From NCBI RefSeq assembly GCF_001420915.1, contig NZ_CP013021.1:3313501-3377500 (forward strand): a stretch of DNA of 64,000 nucleotides. Direction: 5' to 3'. Source of the DNA: Agarivorans gilvus. GTDB taxonomy: Bacteria > Pseudomonadota > Gammaproteobacteria > Enterobacterales > Celerinatantimonadaceae. A program made the position numbers and the translations under genes. Positions 42,681 through 51,989 of this stretch are shown piece by piece; positions within the stretch are counted from its first letter, which is position 1; the number at the start of each line of letters is the position of its first letter. The notes beneath the pieces were generated by a model. That model was not told the origin of the DNA. It did not search any database and saw only the letters and a program-made list of their open reading frames with translations.

Positions 42681-43652
42681 TTATGCGGCTCGGTCGGCCG
42701 CGATATTGGCTAAACTGATCAACGCCTGCTTGTATTCGCTATTTTCTAAGATGTCCAAAGCTAGAATTGCTTTTTGTGCTTCTTCTGCCGCTTTAGCTCG
42801 GCAATAGTCCAAGGCTTTGGTCTTTTCTAATATCAACAGAATTTCGTCTAATTGGGCTCTAGAACCGCCCTGTTTAATCGCTTCGGCAATCGTGGTCTTA
42901 TCACCTTCTTCAGCTTGCTGCATTGCGTAGATAAGCGGCAGAGTGGGTTTTCCTTCGGCCAGATCATCACCAACACTTTTGCCCATTTCTTCTTGGTCGG
43001 CAACGTAATCGAGCACATCGTCCATAATTTGAAAGGCTGTGCCAAGATACTTACCGTAGTCTTGCATGGCTTCTTCAATGCTCTGGTCTAATTCTCCAAT
43101 TACCGCAGCTAAGCGAGTGGCGGCCTCAAACAGTTTGGCCGTCTTACAGTAGATGACCTCGAAGTAGCGTTGCTCGTCAGTATCTGGATCGTTGCAATTA
43201 ATCAATTGCAACACTTCCCCTTCAGCAATAACGTTAGTGGCATCGGCAAGGATGTCCATGACCTTAAGGTTTTGCAGTTGGGTCATTAATTGAAAAGAGC
43301 GCGAATATAAGAAATCGCCTACCAACACACTGGCGGCATTACCAAAGCGGGCATTGGCGGTATCTTTACCGCGGCGCAGCTCTGACTCATCAACTACGTC
43401 GTCATGCAATAAGGTTGAAGTGTGAATAAATTCGATAATCGCCGCCAGCTTAATATGTTGCTGTTGCTGGTAACCAAGGGCGCGTGCGGCTAATACGGTA
43501 AGTAGTGGGCGGATCCTTTTGCCACCGCTATTTACAATGTAAAAAGAAATTTGATTAATAAGAGCAACATCTGACTCGAGCTCTTTAAAGATGAGATCGT
43601 TTACTGCTGTCATATCTTGGTGTGACAGCTTTTTTATTGCATCCAATTGCAT
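42681..43652 (-). CDS. ispB: Octaprenyl diphosphate synthase
   Basis: A 323-residue trans-polyprenyl synthase that makes the ubiquinone/menaquinone side chain. Both aspartate-rich motifs are intact: LLHDDVVDES (FARM, near residue 82) and FQIMDDVLDY (SARM, near 210). GGKRIRPLL near the N-terminus binds the allylic substrate. Divergent from rplU-rpmA, the arrangement found in E. coli. Confidence 0.95.
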   Translation of the reverse strand: MQLDAIKKLSHQDMTAVNDLIFKELESDVALINQISFYIVNSGGKRIRPLLTVLAARALGYQQQQHIKLAAIIEFIHTSTLLHDDVVDESELRRGKDTANARFGNAASVLVGDFLYSRSFQLMTQLQNLKVMDILADATNVIAEGEVLQLINCNDPDTDEQRYFEVIYCKTAKLFEAATRLAAVIGELDQSIEEAMQDYGKYLGTAFQIMDDVLDYVADQEEMGKSVGDDLAEGKPTLPLIYAMQQAEEGDKTTIAEAIKQGGSRAQLDEILLILEKTKALDYCRAKAAEEAQKAILALDILENSEYKQALISLANIAADRAA

Positions 43653-43801
43653 AATTTATCTTTAGTACTTCGAAGTGAAGCTTCAATAGCTTATTTTGAT
43701 AATTTGATGTTGCAATAATATCTCAATTTAGTGGTTTAAGCAGCTTTAGTAGGGGAAAATTCTTGGGCTTGGGTGAATTTTAAACTTTTTTGAATTTCCC
43801 C

Positions 43802-43830
43802 TTGCGGGAACAGATCTTTTTCCGTAGAAT
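43802..43830 (+). promoter_or_regulatory. rplU-rpmA promoter
   Basis: TTGCGG (43802-43807), a 17-bp spacer and TAGAAT (43825-43830), followed by a GC-rich discriminator (CCGCCG) as in ribosomal-protein promoters. The leader is about 60 nt. Confidence 0.75.
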
Positions 43831-43895
43831 CCGCCGTCATTGTTGAGAATTATAGACACCTTGAAATATCAGGTGTACAGCGGAGTTTGAAAAAA

Positions 43896-44207
43896 ATGTA
43901 CGCGGTTATCCAAAGTGGTGGTAAACAGCACCGTGTGGCCGAAGGCCAAACACTTCGCCTTGAGAAACTAGACGTTGAAACTGGTGAAACAGTTGAATTT
44001 GATAACGTATTACTAGTTGCTAATGGCGAAGACGTTAAAGTAGGCGCACCTTACGTAGATGGTACCAAAGTAACAGCAGAAGTTGTTTCTCATGGTCGTG
44101 GCGATAAAGTTAAAATCGTTAAGTTCCGTCGTCGTAAACATTCACGTAAGCAACAGGGCCACCGTCAGTGGTTCACTGAAGTTCGCATTACAGGCATTAA
44201 CGGTTAA
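43896..44207 (+). CDS. rplU: Ribosomal protein bL21
   Basis: 103 residues from the ATG at 43896 (MYAVIQSGGKQHRV), matching E. coli L21 length and start. CGGAG lies 10 bases upstream; a TTG three codons earlier is rejected. A 50S protein that binds 23S rRNA. The C-terminal FRRRKHSRKQQGHRQ..TEVRITGI is canonical. rpmA follows after 17 bp. Confidence 0.98.
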   Translation: MYAVIQSGGKQHRVAEGQTLRLEKLDVETGETVEFDNVLLVANGEDVKVGAPYVDGTKVTAEVVSHGRGDKVKIVKFRRRKHSRKQQGHRQWFTEVRITGING

Positions 44208-44224
44208 TTTAGAGGAATATACTC

Positions 44225-44482
44225 ATGGCACATAAAAAGGCTGGTGGTAGTACTCGTAACGGTCGCGATTCGGAAAGTAAACGCTTAGGTGTTAAACGTT
44301 TCGGTGGCGAGTCTGTATTAGCGGGTAGCATTATTGTTCGTCAACGTGGTACTAAATTCCACGCGGGCACCAACGTTGGTATCGGTAAAGACCATACTCT
44401 TTTCGCAACTGCCGAAGGCAAAGTGAAATTTGAAGTTAAAGGTCCTAAAAACCGTAAGTTTGTTAGCATCGAAGCTGAATAA
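44225..44482 (+). CDS. rpmA: Ribosomal protein bL27
   Basis: An 85-residue 50S protein whose N-terminal tail (MAHKKAGGSTRNGRDSESKR) reaches the peptidyl-transferase centre. No cleavable N-terminal extension of the Firmicute type. Preceded by GAGGA, followed by a strong terminator before obgE. Confidence 0.99.
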   Translation: MAHKKAGGSTRNGRDSESKRLGVKRFGGESVLAGSIIVRQRGTKFHAGTNVGIGKDHTLFATAEGKVKFEVKGPKNRKFVSIEAE

Positions 44483-44500
44483 ACGTCCAATTTGTTATTC

Positions 44501-44532
44501 AAAAAGCCCCGCACTAGCGGGGCTTTTTTTTT
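44501..44532 (+). terminator. Terminator after rpmA
   Basis: AAAAAGCCCCGC / GCGGGGCTTTTT with an ACTA-type loop and a T9 run, about 18 bp after the rpmA stop. Confidence 0.95.
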
Positions 44533-44604
44533 CCAATAAGCCACTATTTCGCTCACGAAATAGCCATGGTGCATTATAGTTAAGCGATAATGCTGGAGTA
44601 GAAA

Positions 44605-45768
44605 ATGAAATTTGTAGATGAAGCGGTAATTAAAGTTGATGCTGGTGATGGTGGCAATGGCACCATTAGCTTTCGCCGTGAAAAATATGTCCCGCGTGGT
44701 GGTCCTGACGGCGGCGATGGTGGTGACGGTGGTAGTGTTTATTTGGTGGCCGACGAAAACCTTAATACCCTAATTGACTATCGCTTTGAGCGCTTTCACA
44801 AAGCTGAGCGTGGCGAGAATGGACAAGGCTCTAACTGTACCGGTAAACGCGGTGAAGATTTAGAGCTGCCTGTACCCGTGGGTACCCGTGCTCGAGACCA
44901 AGATACTGGGGAGATCCTCGGTGATCTTACTCAGCATAAACAGCGTCTATTGGTGGCCAAAGGTGGTTTTCACGGTTTAGGCAATACTCGCTTTAAGAGT
45001 AGTACTAACCGTGCTCCGCGGCGTAAGTCGAATGGTACTCCGGGTGAAGTTCGTAACCTACAGTTAGAGTTATTACTGCTGGCAGATGTGGGCATGTTAG
45101 GCTTGCCCAATGCGGGTAAATCTACCTTTATTCGTAGTGTTTCCGCTGCCAAGCCTAAAGTAGCCGATTATCCATTTACCACGCTTATTCCTAATCTAGG
45201 CGTGGTTCGTCAGTCTGAGAATCGCGGTTTTGTTATTGCCGATATTCCTGGTTTGATTGAAGGGGCTGCCGATGGAGCTGGTCTTGGGGTTCGTTTCTTA
45301 AAGCACTTAGAGCGTTGCCGTGTATTGTTGCATATGGTGGATGTATTACCCGCTGATGGCAGTGACCCTGTGGAGAATGCCTTAACTATCATTAGCGAGC
45401 TTGAGCAATATAGCGAGAAGTTGTTTGAAAAGCCGCGTTGGTTAGTATTCAACAAGGTTGATTTAGTTTTAGAAGAAGAAGCCGATGAGATCCGTCAGCG
45501 AGTGATTGACGCATTAGGCTGGGAAGGCGAAGTATTTTCTATTTCCGCTTTGGAAAATAATGGAACCAAAGAAATCTGTAAGGCAATTGGCCAATTCTTA
45601 GAAACCTTACCGGTGGTAGAAGAAGAGCTGGCCGAACGGGAAGAAGTTAAGTTCCAATGGGACGATTACCATCAGCAGCAAATTGAGCAAGCTGAGTTTG
45701 AAGACTGGGACGATGATGATTGGGATGATGACGATGATCATGGTGTAGAGGTTATTTACCAGCCATAG
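44605..45768 (+). CDS. obgE: Obg GTPase (ObgE/CgtA)
   Basis: A 387-residue essential GTPase tied to 50S assembly and the stringent response. Gly-rich Obg fold (about 1-158, FRREKYVPRGGPDGGDGGDGG), then a G domain with GLPNAGKSTFI (G1), DIPGLIEGA (G3) and NKVD (G4), and an acidic C-terminal tail (DDDDWDDDDDHG). AGTAG before the ATG is a weak site. Directly follows rplU-rpmA, the conserved order. Confidence 0.98.
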   Translation: MKFVDEAVIKVDAGDGGNGTISFRREKYVPRGGPDGGDGGDGGSVYLVADENLNTLIDYRFERFHKAERGENGQGSNCTGKRGEDLELPVPVGTRARDQDTGEILGDLTQHKQRLLVAKGGFHGLGNTRFKSSTNRAPRRKSNGTPGEVRNLQLELLLLADVGMLGLPNAGKSTFIRSVSAAKPKVADYPFTTLIPNLGVVRQSENRGFVIADIPGLIEGAADGAGLGVRFLKHLERCRVLLHMVDVLPADGSDPVENALTIISELEQYSEKLFEKPRWLVFNKVDLVLEEEADEIRQRVIDALGWEGEVFSISALENNGTKEICKAIGQFLETLPVVEEELAEREEVKFQWDDYHQQQIEQAEFEDWDDDDWDDDDDHGVEVIYQP

Positions 45769-45816
45769 TAAGCTATTCATTTGTTGTTAGTTGTCGTGAT
45801 ACTCGGATAGTTAAAC

Positions 45817-46638
45817 ATGTTACGCTCATTTAGGAAATATACGGGGCCTGTTCAGGCTCCGGTTCGTAATATCGATTTAGAGCAGCAAACTCGCATCTGT
45901 CGAGTGGTTGTATTGGCTGGGCGCATCATGCAACAGCATGGTGCAGAAAGTAAGTTAATCGAAGAAACCTCGGTTCGTTTAGGTCTCGCCCTAGGCTTAG
46001 ATAGTGTCGAGTTGGCGATAACCGCAAATGCCTTAGTGCTTACTGGCCTATCCAAAGGACGTTGTATTACTACTACCCGTCGAGTTTATGACCGTGGTAT
46101 TAACATGCACATGGTCTGCGAAGTACAACGTATTACCATCATGGCTGAAAAGCAGTTGTTGGATGTAAATGAGGTAGTCAAGCGTTTAGAGCGTTTACAA
46201 CCTTATAAGTACAATCGTTGGCATGTGGTATTTATGATTGGCCTATCATGTGCCTGTTTTAGTCATCTGTTTGGTGGTGATTGGACGGTATTTGCTATGA
46301 CGTTTATCGCATCAGCTATCGCTATGTTTTTCCGCCAAGAAATGGCTCACCGCCATCACAACCCCATTCTTAATTTCGGTATGACCGCCTTTGTGGCCAC
46401 GTCGGTGGCAGGTTTGGCGGTTCGCTATGACTTAGGTAATCAACCGCAAACGGTGATGGCCGCCTCGGTATTATTATTAGTTCCTGGTTTTCCGCTTATT
46501 AATGCGGTGTCGGATATGGTTAAGGGACATATTAGTATGGGGATTTCCCGGTGGTTTTTTGCCTCGCTATTGAGTTTGGGGGTTGCCATGGGCATTGCCC
46601 TTTCGATGTGGGCAACTGGCGTCAGCGGGTGGTTATAA
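45817..46638 (+). CDS. yjjP: Threonine/serine exporter N-terminal-type subunit (YjjP)
   Basis: 273 residues. Soluble N-terminal region (about 1-130, AGRIMQQHGAESKLIEET and a later CEVQRITIMAE) with the ThrE signature, then about five membrane helices (about 132-270). YjjP and YjjB together form a split ThrE-type transporter; in E. coli the pair has been linked to succinate export. yjjB begins 1 bp after its stop, so the two are coupled. Confidence 0.9.
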   Translation: MLRSFRKYTGPVQAPVRNIDLEQQTRICRVVVLAGRIMQQHGAESKLIEETSVRLGLALGLDSVELAITANALVLTGLSKGRCITTTRRVYDRGINMHMVCEVQRITIMAEKQLLDVNEVVKRLERLQPYKYNRWHVVFMIGLSCACFSHLFGGDWTVFAMTFIASAIAMFFRQEMAHRHHNPILNFGMTAFVATSVAGLAVRYDLGNQPQTVMAASVLLLVPGFPLINAVSDMVKGHISMGISRWFFASLLSLGVAMGIALSMWATGVSGWL

Positions 46639-46639
46639 G

Positions 46640-47107
46640 ATGTTAGAATTATTAGCAATTTTAGTTGAAGACGCGATTTTTTCATCGGTTCCCGCGGTGG
46701 GCTTTGCGATGGTGTTTAATGTGCCTTCGCGAATGTTGCCACTGTGTGCCATTGGCGGTGCGTTTGCTCACTGTTTACGAACCCTGTGTATTCACTGGGG
46801 CGTGCCCTTAGAGTGGGCCACTTTGGTGGCTTCAACCAGTGTCGGTTTAGTGGGAGTTTATTGGTCGCGTCGTTACTTGATCCCTCGGCCGGTATTTACT
46901 GTGGCCTCGATAATACCGATGATTCCCGGTAGTTTTGCCTTTAAAACCATGGTGGGTATTATTGGCCTATATAGCGGCGGTTTTAGCGAAGCATTGCTGG
47001 CAACAGTTATCGAAAACGGCTTGCGTACTTTGTTTATTTTGATGGCCTTGAGTTTTGGCTTAGCGATTCCCTCTGTGGTGATCTATCGCGGCCGACCGAT
47101 TGTTTAG
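46640..47107 (+). CDS. yjjB: Threonine/serine exporter C-terminal-type subunit (YjjB)
   Basis: 155 residues from the ATG at 46640 (MLELLAILVEDAIFS); a longer open frame into yjjP lacks family similarity. Four or five membrane helices with VPSRMLPLCAIGGAFAHCLR and IPMIPGSFAFKTMVG, typical of the ThrE second half. Works with YjjP. A possible link to succinate export would fit a fermenter with fumarate reductase, but this is inference. Confidence 0.9.
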   Translation: MLELLAILVEDAIFSSVPAVGFAMVFNVPSRMLPLCAIGGAFAHCLRTLCIHWGVPLEWATLVASTSVGLVGVYWSRRYLIPRPVFTVASIIPMIPGSFAFKTMVGIIGLYSGGFSEALLATVIENGLRTLFILMALSFGLAIPSVVIYRGRPIV

Positions 47108-47132
47108 TAAATGATAAAAATAAGGTAGTAGA

Positions 47133-47621
47133 GTGAAGCTAGCGATGATTGCTGCAATGACCAAGCAGCGGGTAATAGGTAAAGATAATCAAATGCCTTG
47201 GCATTTACCCGCCGATTTGGCGCATTTTAAACGGGTAACCATGGGCAAACCGGTGATTATGGGACGTTTAACCTATGAATCTATTGGGCGCCCTCTGCCT
47301 GGGCGTTTAAATATAGTGGTCAGTCGTAATCCCAAGCTTAGCATTGCTGGCGTTGAAGTGCTCAGTAGTGTTGAGGCCGCCTTGGAGCGGGTTAAGGATG
47401 AAGCGGAAGTAATGATTATTGGCGGGGCAAACATTTATCAACAATGTTTGCCTTTAGCGGATTCACTCTACTTAACTTTTATTGATACCGAATTAGAAGG
47501 GGATGCTTATTTCCCTGATTATCTGCAACAAGCATCTTGGCAAACGCTTCACCGCGAAAGTCATCCCGCGGATGATAAAAACCCTTATGATTTGGAGTTT
47601 GTTAGCTTAGCTAGGGCTTAA
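47133..47621 (+). CDS. folA: Dihydrofolate reductase
   Basis: A 162-residue NADPH enzyme that regenerates tetrahydrofolate. MIAAMTKQRVIGKDNQMPWHLPADLAHFK holds the substrate site, including the acidic residue after the LPADLAHFK start. GRLTYESIGRPLPGR and MIIGGANIYQQCL bind NADPH. The AAGG site precedes a GTG at 47133. Convergent with apaH with an 11-bp overlap; the lptD-to-apaH block beside folA matches E. coli. Confidence 0.97.
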   Translation: MKLAMIAAMTKQRVIGKDNQMPWHLPADLAHFKRVTMGKPVIMGRLTYESIGRPLPGRLNIVVSRNPKLSIAGVEVLSSVEAALERVKDEAEVMIIGGANIYQQCLPLADSLYLTFIDTELEGDAYFPDYLQQASWQTLHRESHPADDKNPYDLEFVSLARA

Positions 47622-48444
47622 TCATATTTTTGTTGAAGCAAGCTTGAGTATACATGCGCTGGTCGTCCCAGCGCAGCATCGACAAATAGTTTCCCCATAC
47701 ACAACCGGTATCTAAGCCAGAAACTAAAGCATGTTTGCTTTTCCCCATTAGAGCCGCCCAGTGACCAAAAATGATGTGGGTTTGCTTAAGGTGTTTACCG
47801 GGTATTTCAAACCAAGGTTTTAAGTTTGGGTTGTTATTTTTATTGGGTGGCAGTTTAGAGTCAAAATCTAAGCTGGCATCGGGAAAGCAATACCGCATAC
47901 GGGTAAACACATTGATAATACAGCGCAATCTGTCATAGCCGACCAGTTCGTCTGTCCAATGAGCTGGTTCGTTACCGTACATATTCTGTAACAACTGCAG
48001 GTAGTTGTCGCCAGCTAGCTCTGCTTGTACCTCTTTAGCTAACTTTAAGGCCTTGCTGACTTTCCATTTGGGGTAAATGCCGGCATGCACCATTACTACA
48101 TCAAAGTCAGGGTGTTTCTTTATCAGTGGTTGTTGGCGCAGCCAGTCGAGCAGTTCGTCGCGGTCCGGCGCATCCAATAGGGCTTGCAAATTATCGCGGC
48201 GTTTAGCTCGGTGAATGCCATTGGCAACAGCCAGTAGGTGCAGGTCGTGGTTACCCAGTACGATGTGCGCAGAATCGCCTAAGTCTTTTACAAAACGCAA
48301 AGTCTCCAGAGACTTAGGGCCTCGCGCTACTAAGTCCCCGGCTAGCCATAGCTGATCTTTTTTTCGAGAAAACTTACATTGCTCGAGTAAGGCTTGCAGT
48401 TCGTCCAAACAGCCTTGGACGTCGCCAACGAAATAACTTGCCAT
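47611..48444 (-). CDS. apaH: Diadenosine tetraphosphatase ApaH
   Basis: A 277-residue metallophosphatase that splits Ap4A symmetrically into two ADP and can remove Np4 caps from RNA. YFVGDVQGCLDEL and AGDLVARGP plus GNHDLHLLA are the metal-binding motifs. Last gene of the lptD-surA-pdxA-rsmA-apaG-apaH run, 12 bp after apaG. Confidence 0.97.
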   Translation of the reverse strand: MASYFVGDVQGCLDELQALLEQCKFSRKKDQLWLAGDLVARGPKSLETLRFVKDLGDSAHIVLGNHDLHLLAVANGIHRAKRRDNLQALLDAPDRDELLDWLRQQPLIKKHPDFDVVMVHAGIYPKWKVSKALKLAKEVQAELAGDNYLQLLQNMYGNEPAHWTDELVGYDRLRCIINVFTRMRYCFPDASLDFDSKLPPNKNNNPNLKPWFEIPGKHLKQTHIIFGHWAALMGKSKHALVSGLDTGCVWGNYLSMLRWDDQRMYTQACFNKNMIKP

Positions 48445-48456
48445 TGGTTTTCTCTA

Positions 48457-48840
48457 TTAGTGAAGTTTGTTGGGCAAGGACAAGCGAAATGGCGGTATTT
48501 CTGCTTCAAATTCATTGCCTGATTGGTCGACTAAAGTGTAGCTTCCCTGCATCACACCGACCTCGGTAGCGAGCACAGCACTGCTGGTGTAGCTAAACGG
48601 CTTTTCTGGTTTAAGCAGTGGCTGTTTACCCACTACACCATCTCCTTTTACTTCTTTCACTTCGCCGTTGCCGTCGGTGATTAGCCAATGGCGGCGCAAT
48701 AGCTGTAAGTCTTGCTCACTGGTATTGCGAATGGTGATGGTGTAATAAAAGGCATATTGTTGCTGCTCAGGAACAGAATGTTCAGGTAGAAAGCCAGTTT
48801 CTACCTGTATATCCAAAGCGTATTCTGGGCTATGAGTCAT
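48457..48840 (-). CDS. apaG: Co2+/Mg2+ efflux-associated protein ApaG
   Basis: A 127-residue single-domain protein (DUF525, immunoglobulin-like fold). QYAFYYTITIRN and the HWLITDGNGEVKEV..GDGVVGKQPLL core are diagnostic. Role unclear. It overlaps the end of rsmA by 11 bp and precedes apaH, the conserved order. Confidence 0.95.
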   Translation of the reverse strand: MTHSPEYALDIQVETGFLPEHSVPEQQQYAFYYTITIRNTSEQDLQLLRRHWLITDGNGEVKEVKGDGVVGKQPLLKPEKPFSYTSSAVLATEVGVMQGSYTLVDQSGNEFEAEIPPFRLSLPNKLH

Positions 48841-49663
48841 CGCTACTAGAGGCCTGCAATAATTGTTCTTTATCTATGTAATTAGCAATATCACAAAATT
48901 GCTCAATAGTTAAATTTTCAGGGCGTAGCGTAGGTTTTAGTCCAAGGGCTTCGAGGTGTTCAACACTGAGTAGATTACCTAAGGCATTGCGAATGGTTTT
49001 GCGGCGCTGGTTAAAGGCTTCTTTACATACGCGATCTAAGGTAGCTAGAGAGTTGAGAGGGTATAGAGTGCTTTCATAAGGCTCTAAACGAACCACTGCA
49101 GAGTCTACCTTTGGTGGTGGCATAAATGCTTCAGGCGGCACTTCTAATGCCGGAAAAACACGACACTGCACTTGAGTCATGACACTAAGGCGACCATAAG
49201 CTTTACTGTCTGGCCCGGCGGCCATGCGATTGACCACTTCCTTTTGCAACATAAAGTGCATGTCAGAGATGGCGCTGCTAAAGCTTAATAAATGGAAAAT
49301 TAGCGGGGTAGAGATATTGTAGGGCAGGTTACCAAATACCCGCATTTTTTGCTGGGCCTGGCTTAACTGCATAAAGTCAAACTTTAGGGCATCAATCTCA
49401 TGAATAGTGAGCTTATCAGCTAGGCGTGGATGTTCGCGCAGGCGTTGAGCTAAATCGCGGTCTAATTCCACTACATGTAAACGCCCTGCTGCATTGGCAA
49501 CGGGCTCGGTCAATGCGCCCAAGCCGGGGCCAATTTCTACTAAGTTTTCCCCTTCTTGAGGGTAGATCGTAGCAACGATTTGGCTAATCACTGACTCATT
49601 GTTCAGGAAGTTTTGGCCAAAACGTTTACGGGCGCGATGCCCTTGATGAACTTGTTTATTCAT
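48830..49663 (-). CDS. rsmA: 16S rRNA adenine dimethyltransferase RsmA (KsgA)
   Basis: 277 residues. Dimethylates A1518 and A1519 in helix 45 of 16S rRNA. The SAM site is VEIGPGLGALTEP (near 42-54), preceded by RKRFGQNFLNNES. The catalytic NLPYNISTPL (NxPY/F motif) is near 114. It overlaps pdxA by 8 bp and apaG by 11 bp. Confidence 0.98.
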   Translation of the reverse strand: MNKQVHQGHRARKRFGQNFLNNESVISQIVATIYPQEGENLVEIGPGLGALTEPVANAAGRLHVVELDRDLAQRLREHPRLADKLTIHEIDALKFDFMQLSQAQQKMRVFGNLPYNISTPLIFHLLSFSSAISDMHFMLQKEVVNRMAAGPDSKAYGRLSVMTQVQCRVFPALEVPPEAFMPPPKVDSAVVRLEPYESTLYPLNSLATLDRVCKEAFNQRRKTIRNALGNLLSVEHLEALGLKPTLRPENLTIEQFCDIANYIDKEQLLQASSSDDS

Positions 49664-50654
49664 GTTCTCGCTCTACCATGTCGATGGCGTGTTCTAAGGC
49701 TGTAATCATACTTCCATGATCGGCTTCACCAGTTCCCGCCAGCTCAAGCGCTGTTCCATGGTCAACTGAGGTTCTTATAAAGGGTAGGCCAAGGGTAATG
49801 TTTACTGATTTGCCAAAACCCTTATATTTCAATACAGGTAAACCTTGGTCGTGATACATCGCTAACACGGCGTCGGCTTCGGCGAGGTATTTATCTTGGA
49901 ATACCGTGTCTGCTGGCAATGGCCCAATTAAATTCATGCCATGTTCTTCACGCATTTGTTCCAGAAGAGGAATAATGATGTCGAGTTCTTCGCGACCTAG
50001 GTGGCCATCTTCGCCAGCATGAGGATTGAGACCACACACATAAATTTTAGGTTGTTTAATCGCGAATTTACTTTGTAAGTCATGATGCAAAATACTGATG
50101 ATATTGTACAAACGCTCATGCGTAATGGCTTTAGCCACATAGGCTAAAGGTAAGTGGGTGGTGGCAAGGGCCACTCGTAAGCCTTCGGTGGCTAGCATCA
50201 TCACTACATCTGAGCAGCCCGCTTGTTGGGCGAAAAACTCAGTATGTCCGCTGAATGATACTCCCGCTTTATTAATAATGCCTTTATTGACGGGGCCGGT
50301 AACCACCGCGGCAAATTGCCCATCCATGTTGCCTTTACAAGCAAACTCCAGCGTTTTAAGTACGTAATGGCCGTTGGCTTCATCTAGCAGTCCGGGCACG
50401 GCTGGAGCACCCATGTTAATAGGGGCAATGGTGAGAGTACCGGCGGCCTGCGGCTTAGCTGCTTGTTCGGGTTGATAACTCAGCAAGCGAATATTAATTC
50501 CTAACAGTTTGGCGCGTTCTTCTAAGAGCTGAGGGTCGGCCACCACTACTAGTTCCATCGGCCAAGCTTGCTGGCTAATCGCCAGCACTAAGTCTGGACC
50601 AATACCGGCAGGCTCGCCCGGAGTGAGCGCGATTCTGGCGACAGTGTTACTCAT
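49656..50654 (-). CDS. pdxA: 4-hydroxythreonine-4-phosphate dehydrogenase
   Basis: A 332-residue NAD(P)-dependent, metal-binding enzyme of the DXP-dependent pyridoxal phosphate pathway. GEPAGIGPDL at the N-terminus, SGHTEFFA with the metal/substrate histidine, and YHDQGLPVLKYKGFG near residue 268 are family marks. Overlaps surA by 4 bp (ATGA-type) and rsmA by 8 bp, showing tight coupling. Confidence 0.97.
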   Translation of the reverse strand: MSNTVARIALTPGEPAGIGPDLVLAISQQAWPMELVVVADPQLLEERAKLLGINIRLLSYQPEQAAKPQAAGTLTIAPINMGAPAVPGLLDEANGHYVLKTLEFACKGNMDGQFAAVVTGPVNKGIINKAGVSFSGHTEFFAQQAGCSDVVMMLATEGLRVALATTHLPLAYVAKAITHERLYNIISILHHDLQSKFAIKQPKIYVCGLNPHAGEDGHLGREELDIIIPLLEQMREEHGMNLIGPLPADTVFQDKYLAEADAVLAMYHDQGLPVLKYKGFGKSVNITLGLPFIRTSVDHGTALELAGTGEADHGSMITALEHAIDMVEREHE

Positions 50655-51928
50655 GCGTCACCATCCAAAATCTCAACATAGGCTTCTTCGCGAAGCTCTT
50701 CTTGCCAAGCTTGCATCTCTTCGTTGTATTTACGATTAAAGATTAATTGGCGAGCTCGGTTTTCGCTGGCTTGGTTGGTGGTATCGGTGGTGCGCTTATC
50801 GAGCACTTCTAATAAATGCCAACCGAAGGTTGAACGAAACGGCTGACTAATTTCACCAACGGCTAAGCGAGTTACCGCATCTCTAAATGCTGGAACATAA
50901 GCGCTGGGATCAGACCAACCTAGCTCGCCACCACGCACCGCTGAGCCTGGATCTTCAGAGTATTGGCGAGCCAGCTCTGCGAAGTTGGCTTCCCCAGAAA
51001 TAAGTTGTTCACGAAACTCTGACAGTAGGCTTTTGGCCTTTTGGTCGCTCAGAATAATCGAAGGTTTAATTAGAATATGGCGCGCATTAACCTCTAAGGT
51101 TTCTACCTTTTGTAGCCCTTCTGCATCTAACACCATCACAATATGTAAGCCAGTGTCGGTACGGATTGGCCCCAGTACTGACCCTTTGGTTTGGTTGGCT
51201 ACTACGCCAGCAAATAGGGTGGGCATTTCTTCTATGGTCATCCAACCCCAGTCACCGCCTTCTAAGGCTTTGGGGCCTTGAGAGTAAGTCATGGCTAGCT
51301 GATTAAAGTTTTCACCTTGCTTAAGTTGTTGCACTATCTGCTCGGCTTGTTGCTGTGCGGCAGCCTCATCGTTACCGATACGGATCAAAATGTGGCCGAC
51401 TTGGTAACGTACGGTACCTTTGTCTTGCTCTTCGATGAGTTTGATTAAAGCCTGTACTTCTTGGTCTGAAATGGATACTCGACGTTGCACTTGGCTACGA
51501 CCCACTTCACCCAGAATAATCTCGGTGCGGATTTCATCTTGGAATTGTTGGTAGCTCACCCCTTGTTGCTCTAGCTCAGCTAGAAACTCTTGGCGAGTCT
51601 TTTTTTCTCCCGCGATGATGTTATCAATAGTATTTTCTAACTGGGTGTCACTGATCTTGATACCTAAGCGTTCGGCGAGTTGTAATTGCAGGCTTTCTTG
51701 TATCAGTCGATCCATCACTTGCTGCTGCAATTCATTTTCCGGTGGTAGGGCTTGTCCCTCTTGCTTAGACAAGCGTGTGACTTTATTGGTGAGCTTTTCT
51801 ACCTGAGTTTGGGTGATCACATCGTTATTCACAATGGCAACAACCTTATCCAGCAACTGTTCTTGTGCCTGTACTAGCCCAGTATTAAGCAGTAATATAC
51901 TCAAACTAAGCAAAATTAATTTCTTCAT
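50651..51928 (-). CDS. surA: Periplasmic chaperone and peptidyl-prolyl isomerase SurA
   Basis: 425 residues. Signal peptide (about 1-21), N-terminal chaperone domain (about 22-170), two parvulin domains (about 175-275 and 285-385, RHILIKPSIILSDQ and GGELGWSDPSAYVPAF) and a C-terminal helix. It escorts outer-membrane proteins, including the LptD encoded just upstream. 61 bp separate it from lptD. Confidence 0.97.
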   Translation of the reverse strand: MKKLILLSLSILLLNTGLVQAQEQLLDKVVAIVNNDVITQTQVEKLTNKVTRLSKQEGQALPPENELQQQVMDRLIQESLQLQLAERLGIKISDTQLENTIDNIIAGEKKTRQEFLAELEQQGVSYQQFQDEIRTEIILGEVGRSQVQRRVSISDQEVQALIKLIEEQDKGTVRYQVGHILIRIGNDEAAAQQQAEQIVQQLKQGENFNQLAMTYSQGPKALEGGDWGWMTIEEMPTLFAGVVANQTKGSVLGPIRTDTGLHIVMVLDAEGLQKVETLEVNARHILIKPSIILSDQKAKSLLSEFREQLISGEANFAELARQYSEDPGSAVRGGELGWSDPSAYVPAFRDAVTRLAVGEISQPFRSTFGWHLLEVLDKRTTDTTNQASENRARQLIFNRKYNEEMQAWQEELREEAYVEILDGDA

Positions 51929-51989
51929 CTTGTTCCTATCATTACGGCAAGCAAAACGCGGCTACTTTACCATATTTGTACTAAAGGTT